A stretch of 25,105 nt of DNA from Pararhodospirillum photometricum DSM 122 (GTDB taxonomy: Bacteria; Pseudomonadota; Alphaproteobacteria; Rhodospirillales; Rhodospirillaceae). How positions within the stretch are numbered: the stretch's first letter is position 1; each line of letters begins with the position of its first letter. The notes beneath the pieces are model-generated. The model was given only the letters and a program-made list of their open reading frames with translations. It had not been told where the DNA came from and did not search any database. Below are positions 21,240-25,105 of this stretch, piece after piece. The stretch lies in NCBI RefSeq assembly GCF_000284415.1, contig NC_017059.1, forward strand, positions 2,706,185-2,731,289, given 5' to 3'. A program made the position numbers and the translations under genes.

Positions 21240-24224
21240 ATGCAAGACTTCCTGTTTCCCGGCCCCCGGGACACTTTCCCCAAGGGGGCCGAGCCGGATC
21301 GAGTCCGCGTGGGCCTGGAGCGCTGGGCCGCCCTGGCCACCGAGGCGCCCGACACCGATCGCGCGGCGTTTGTCGAGGCCTTTGCTCGTGCCCCCCAAGG
21401 TCGGGCCTTGCTGGAGGCGGTCTTCGGCGGCAGCCCTTATCTCTCGGCGTCGGTGCTCAAGGAGCCGGACTTCCTGGCGCGTTTGGCTGCCCGTGGCCCC
21501 GACGACGTTTTCGAGCACCTGTTGGCCGAGGCCCGCGACTGTGGCGAGACCCGCGATGGGGCCGTGCTCATGCGCTGTCTGCGCCGGCTCAAGCGCCAAG
21601 CGGCCCTGACCATCGCGCTCGCCGATCTGGCGGGGCGCTGGGAGGTGGACCAAGTCACAACGGCCTTGTCGCGTCTGGCCGAGGACTGCTTGCATCACGC
21701 GATTGCTCACCTGCTGCGCGCTCGACACGAGCGCGGCGAGATCGTGCTGCCCCACCCCGAGCACCCGGAACGCGGGTGCGGCTTTTTTGTGCTCGCCATG
21801 GGCAAGCTGGGGGGACGGGAGCTTAACTATTCGTCCGACATCGACCTGATCGTTCTTTACGAAGCCGACAAGATCACCTATCGCGGCCGGCGCTCGCTCT
21901 CCGAGTGCATGGTCGCCCTCACCCGCGATCTGGTGCGGGTGATGGAGGAACGCACGGGCGACGGCTATGTGTTTCGTACCGACTTGCGCCTACGCCCCGA
22001 CCCTGGTTCGACAGCGGTAGCCCTCTCGACCGAGGCCGCCGAAAGCTATTACGAAACCTTGGGCCAGAACTGGGAACGCGCCGCCATGATCAAGGCGCGG
22101 CCCGTGGCCGGCGACCAGGAGGCTGGACTGGCCTTCTTACGCCACCTGCGGCCGTTTGTCTGGCGCAAGTTCCTGGATTTCAACGCCATCCAGGACATCC
22201 ACTCGATGAAGCGCCAGATCCACGCCGCCAAGGGCGGCGCGGTGATCGGGGTGGCCGGCCACAACATCAAACTGGGCCGGGGCGGCATTCGCGAGATCGA
22301 GTTTTTTGCCCAGACGCAACAACTCATCTGGGGCGGGCGCAACCCCGACCTACGCACCCCCGCCACCTGTCAGGCATTGCGCGATCTGTGCCAAGCCCGC
22401 CTGATCGAGCCCTCGGTAGTTGAAGAACTGACCCGGGCCTATCGCGCCTTGCGCACCTTAGAACACCGCTTGCAGATGATCGACGACGAGCAGACCCAAA
22501 CCCTGCCGCACGATCCAGAAAAACTGCGTCGTCTGGCGGTGTTCTTGGGGTTGGCCGATGTCGAGGCTCTGAGCGCCCATGTCCTGGCCCAGTTGACCTT
22601 GGTGGAAAGCCACTACGCCGCCTTGTTCGAGCACGCCCCGACCCTGTCGGGCGACGAGGGCAATCTGGTCTTCACCGGCGGCGAGGATGACCCCAACACC
22701 CTGACCACCTTGCGCGCCCTGGGATTTGCCAATCCCGAGGCCGTCTCGACCACCGTGCGAGGCTGGCATCATGGGCGGGTGCGGGCCACCCGCTCGGTGC
22801 GGGCGCGCGAGTTGCTGACCGAACTGATCCCCGACTTGCTGCGCGCCCTGGCCGAGACCGCCCAGCCCGACACGGCGGTGATGCGCTTCGACGAGTTTTT
22901 GCGCAAGCTCCCCTCGGGCATGCAGATTTTTGCCCTGTTTGAGCACAACCGAAACTTGCTTGATCTGGTGGCCGAGGTCCTGGGCGACGCGCCCCGCCTG
23001 TCCGAGCAACTGGCGCGCAATCCCTCCTTGCTCGATACCGTGCTGGCGCCGCACGACGGCGTTCCGGGGCCGGCTTTGCTGGGCGAGCGCCTCGACCGGA
23101 CCCTGGCCGACGCCTTGATCTTTGAGGACACCCTCAACATCGTGCGGCGCTGGGCCAACGATACCCGCTTCCTCATCGGCCTTAAAACCCTGCAAGGCGA
23201 GTTGGACGCCGAACAGGCCGGGTATGCCCTGGCCGACGTGGCCGACACGGCCCTGTCGCGGCTGCTGCCCCGGGTGGAGGCCGAGTTCGCCCAGACCCAC
23301 GGCACCCTCCCAGGCGGCGCCCTTGCCGTCCTGGCCCTGGGCAAGCTGGGCAGCCGGGAGATGACGGCGACCAGCGACCTTGACCTCATCTTGATCTACG
23401 ACACCCCGCCAGAGGTCGAAGCCTCGACGGGCGAGCGCTCCTTGGCCGTCTCGGCCTACTACACCCGCCTGACCCAGCGTTTCGTCAACGCCCTGACCGC
23501 GCTCACCGGCGAGGGCGCCCTCTATGAGGTGGACATGCGCCTGCGGCCCTCGGGCAACAAGGGACCGCTGGCCACCAGCTTGGAAGCGTTTCGCCGCTAT
23601 CAGGCCGAGGCCGCCTGGACCTGGGAGCATCAGGCCCTGACCCGGGCCCGGGTGGTTGCCGGCAGTCCCGCCTTGCGCCGGGCTATCGAAGGGGTGATCA
23701 CCGAGACCCTGACCCGGACACGCGATCCCCAAACCCTGGCCCGCGACGTGGCCGACATGCGCGCACGCATGGACCGCGACAAGCCCCCGGCCAGCGTCTG
23801 GGATGTCAAGCTGGCCCCGGGCGGCCTGATCGACGTGGATTTCATCGCCCAATACCTGCAACTGCGCCACGCCCCGGACCATCCCCAGGTGCTGGCCGCC
23901 GAAACCGTGGAAGCCCTGGGGCGGCTGGCCCGGGCCGGCCTGCTCGACGCCGATACCGCGACGTTCTTGCAGCGGGTGCACCGGCGCAATCTGGCGATCC
24001 AGGCGGCGCTGCGCCACTCCATCGCCCACCCACCGCAAGACGCCGACCTGACCCCGGGCCTGAAAGCCAAGCTGGCGCGGGCGACGGGGGTCGAAAGAAT
24101 CGAGGATCTTGCCGCCGACCTGAGATCCGACAGCACCCAGGTGCGCGTACTGTTCGACGAGATTGTCGGACGGGCCGCACGCATGAGCGCCCCGTCCGTC
24201 GCCACCGACGAGGAACCGACATGA
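21240..24224 (+). CDS. glnE: GlnE, bifunctional glutamine synthetase adenylyltransferase/adenylyl-removing enzyme
   Basis: A complete 994-residue protein that adds AMP to, and removes it from, glutamine synthetase in response to glutamine and PII. It has two nucleotidyltransferase domains. The N-terminal adenylyl-removing one has GKLGGRELNYSSDIDLIVL near residue 188 and FRTDLRLRPDP. The C-terminal adenylating one has GKLGSREMTATSDLDLILIYD near residue 700 and VDMRLRPSGNKGPLATS. A C-terminal helical part follows (LAPGGLIDVDFIAQYLQLRH). The ATG at 21240 was chosen for its GGCGGGG site; a GTG at 21213 and an ATG at 21225 are alternatives. bcp follows with an ATGA overlap. In photosynthetic or diazotrophic Rhodospirillaceae it is central to nitrogen control. 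Confidence 0.96.
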   Translation: MQDFLFPGPRDTFPKGAEPDRVRVGLERWAALATEAPDTDRAAFVEAFARAPQGRALLEAVFGGSPYLSASVLKEPDFLARLAARGPDDVFEHLLAEARDCGETRDGAVLMRCLRRLKRQAALTIALADLAGRWEVDQVTTALSRLAEDCLHHAIAHLLRARHERGEIVLPHPEHPERGCGFFVLAMGKLGGRELNYSSDIDLIVLYEADKITYRGRRSLSECMVALTRDLVRVMEERTGDGYVFRTDLRLRPDPGSTAVALSTEAAESYYETLGQNWERAAMIKARPVAGDQEAGLAFLRHLRPFVWRKFLDFNAIQDIHSMKRQIHAAKGGAVIGVAGHNIKLGRGGIREIEFFAQTQQLIWGGRNPDLRTPATCQALRDLCQARLIEPSVVEELTRAYRALRTLEHRLQMIDDEQTQTLPHDPEKLRRLAVFLGLADVEALSAHVLAQLTLVESHYAALFEHAPTLSGDEGNLVFTGGEDDPNTLTTLRALGFANPEAVSTTVRGWHHGRVRATRSVRARELLTELIPDLLRALAETAQPDTAVMRFDEFLRKLPSGMQIFALFEHNRNLLDLVAEVLGDAPRLSEQLARNPSLLDTVLAPHDGVPGPALLGERLDRTLADALIFEDTLNIVRRWANDTRFLIGLKTLQGELDAEQAGYALADVADTALSRLLPRVEAEFAQTHGTLPGGALAVLALGKLGSREMTATSDLDLILIYDTPPEVEASTGERSLAVSAYYTRLTQRFVNALTALTGEGALYEVDMRLRPSGNKGPLATSLEAFRRYQAEAAWTWEHQALTRARVVAGSPALRRAIEGVITETLTRTRDPQTLARDVADMRARMDRDKPPASVWDVKLAPGGLIDVDFIAQYLQLRHAPDHPQVLAAETVEALGRLARAGLLDADTATFLQRVHRRNLAIQAALRHSIAHPPQDADLTPGLKAKLARATGVERIEDLAADLRSDSTQVRVLFDEIVGRAARMSAPSVATDEEPT

Positions 24225-24724
24225 CCGATGGCGCCCAGCCCGCAGCCCCTGCCCCCGTGGTTCTCTCCGTGGGCGACCCGGCCCCTGACTTCACCTTGCC
24301 CGCCAGCGGTGGCGGCACGGTGAGCTTGGCCGACCTCACGGGCAAGATCGTTGTTCTGTATTTCTACCCCAAGGACAGCACCCCGGGCTGCACCCGCGAG
24401 GCCATCGCCTTCCGCGACGCCCTGCCCGAGTTCGAGGCCCTGGGCGCCCAGGTGATTGGGGTGTCGCGCGACTCGCTCAAGAGCCACGACGCTTTCACCA
24501 CCAAGCAGGGGCTCACCTTCCCGCTGGCCAGCGATGGCGAAAGCGTGGTGTGCGACCGCTACGGCGTGCGGGTGTACAAGATGCTGTATGGAAAAATTTC
24601 GCTGGGCATCGAGCGTGCCACGTTCCTGATCGACCGCGAGGGCGTCTTGCGCGGCATCTGGCGCAAGGTCAAGGTCGATGGCCACGTCGAGAAGGTTTTG
24701 GCGGCAGCGCGGGCTTTGACCTAG
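24221..24724 (+). CDS. bcp: Bcp/PrxQ-type peroxiredoxin
   Basis: A 167-residue thiol peroxidase. The peroxidatic Cys is C57 in YPKDSTPGCTRE. In the classic Bcp the resolving Cys is five residues later; here that position is Ile (CTREAIAFRD). The other Cys is C111 (SVVCDRYGV). This variant, with KMLYGKISLGIERATFLIDREG near the C-terminus, is common in alphaproteobacteria as far as I recall. It may work as a one-Cys enzyme or use C111. It reduces hydrogen and alkyl peroxides in the cytoplasm. Its ATG overlaps the glnE stop (24221-24224), so the two are co-translated. Confidence 0.94.
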   Translation: MTDGAQPAAPAPVVLSVGDPAPDFTLPASGGGTVSLADLTGKIVVLYFYPKDSTPGCTREAIAFRDALPEFEALGAQVIGVSRDSLKSHDAFTTKQGLTFPLASDGESVVCDRYGVRVYKMLYGKISLGIERATFLIDREGVLRGIWRKVKVDGHVEKVLAAARALT

Positions 24725-24737
24725 GCAAAAGAAAAGG

Positions 24738-24760
24738 CTGGGGAGGCCGAGCCTGCCCAG
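24738..24760 (-). terminator. Hairpin repeat copy 6, between convergent genes
   Basis: CTGGGGAGGC (24738-24747), CGA, GCCTGCCCAG (24751-24760), a ten-base stem with one G-G mismatch. It is 13 bases after the bcp stop. On the minus strand it is followed by CCTTTTCTTTTGCC, a T-tract that could end the minus-strand gene at 24776. Confidence 0.75.
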
Positions 24761-24775
24761 CCCCCTCCAATCCGG

Positions 24776-24979
24776 TCAGCGGGTGGCGTTGAGCTTGTCG
24801 CGCAGATAGCGGATTTCCCACGGCTTCAGGCCGCGCAACCGCTCGTCGGGAGTCATGCCGGCCATGCGTTCCTCGGGCGGCAGCCGCTGGAGGACGGGAC
24901 GGCGCTGATCCGCGCTCAACTGCCCCCGCAGCAGGCCATACGCCATATCCCGCGCGATATCGTCAATGGTGTACGCCAT
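24776..24979 (-). CDS. Small hypothetical protein with degenerate LxPEER-type repeats
   Basis: A 67-residue charged protein. The first half is helical (YTIDDIARDMAYGLLRGQL). The second half has three related short units: LPPEERMAG, MTPDERLRG and LKPWEIRYL. Similar (L/M)xPEERLxGL strings occur in many bacterial proteins of unclear role, for example near transposase-like Rpn proteins; no such gene is here. The ATG at 24979 has AAGGAGAA 9 bases upstream, and an upstream ATG at 25012 is less likely. The remaining 24980-25105 is leader with a TATATC-like box near 25060 and no gene I can support. Confidence 0.6.
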   Translation of the reverse strand: MAYTIDDIARDMAYGLLRGQLSADQRRPVLQRLPPEERMAGMTPDERLRGLKPWEIRYLRDKLNATR

Positions 24980-25105
24980 GGCCGGATTCTCCTTGATCTG
25001 CGGGGCCTGCACACGGACGGGACAACAGCCCCTCCCCTCTTGCTTGCCGAGACTATGGATATATGACTTTCGGCGAAGTGTCGGCGATCACACCCTCTCT
25101 TTTTT

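Noticed and set aside
22458..24038. 526-codon minus-strand frame inside glnE
   Set aside because: Gln/Gly/His-rich antisense of a clearly conserved gene.
1..25105. CRISPR array, tRNA/rRNA genes, prophage or transposase
   Set aside because: No regularly spaced direct repeats, no cloverleaf or rRNA sequence, and no recombinase motifs were found on reading both strands.

Overview
The window looks like the chromosome of a high-GC alphaproteobacterium, most plausibly a Rhodospirillaceae member such as Rhodospirillum or Pararhodospirillum. The evidence is the FlbD-type flagellar activator in a fliH-fliN-motA-flbD run, alphaproteobacterial HldE, GlnE, Bcp and ModE proteins, and a strong G/C bias at third codon positions. 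The taxon is inferred from protein families, not from a marker RNA; I see no rRNA, tRNA or CRISPR array.

Layout. 1-3355 (minus): the end of a flagellar operon, fliH, fliN, a MotA-like stator gene, flbD, and the first codons of a probable flhA. 3420-8606 (minus): a type II secretion/type IV pilus-like set, gspE, gspF, a GspL/PilM-N-like gene and a GspM/PilO-like gene, joined by ATGA overlaps but damaged by frameshifts. 8826-9237 (plus): only the C-terminal tail of PutA. 9299-12003 (plus): a molybdate module, modE, modA, modB and the first 70 residues of modC, with a ModE-type operator in front of modE. 12006-13801 (plus): hldE for ADP-heptose synthesis and an I78-like lipoprotein. 14025-16006 (minus): a MarR regulator and a frameshifted M17 leucyl aminopeptidase. 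16033-18332: a cluster of six small, mostly unrecognised genes, two of them conserved-looking membrane proteins and one only 47 codons long. 18409-20127 (minus): a PhnP-type metallo-hydrolase and an enoyl-CoA hydratase/isomerase, separated by a very large palindrome. 20184-20672 (plus): the N-terminal half of miaA. 20676-24724: an AsmA/YhdP-like N-terminal fragment (minus), diverging from complete glnE and bcp (plus). 24776-24979 (minus): a 67-residue hypothetical gene.

The main surprise is that the window is a mosaic. At four places (about 3410, 8800, 12003 and 20674) one truncated gene runs directly into an unrelated truncated gene, with no transposase, repeat or integrase between them. At three or four G/C homopolymers a single-base change splits an otherwise good gene. 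This fits either assembly and homopolymer errors, which I think more likely, or real rearrangements and gene decay. The sequence alone cannot decide.

A second layer is a family of short hairpins (consensus arm GGCTGGGGAGGC) placed just after stop codons. Six copies are visible, and in several the T-rich side faces the opposite strand. I see no convincing new defence or biosynthetic system; the small-protein cluster and the hairpin family are the best candidates for undescribed biology.
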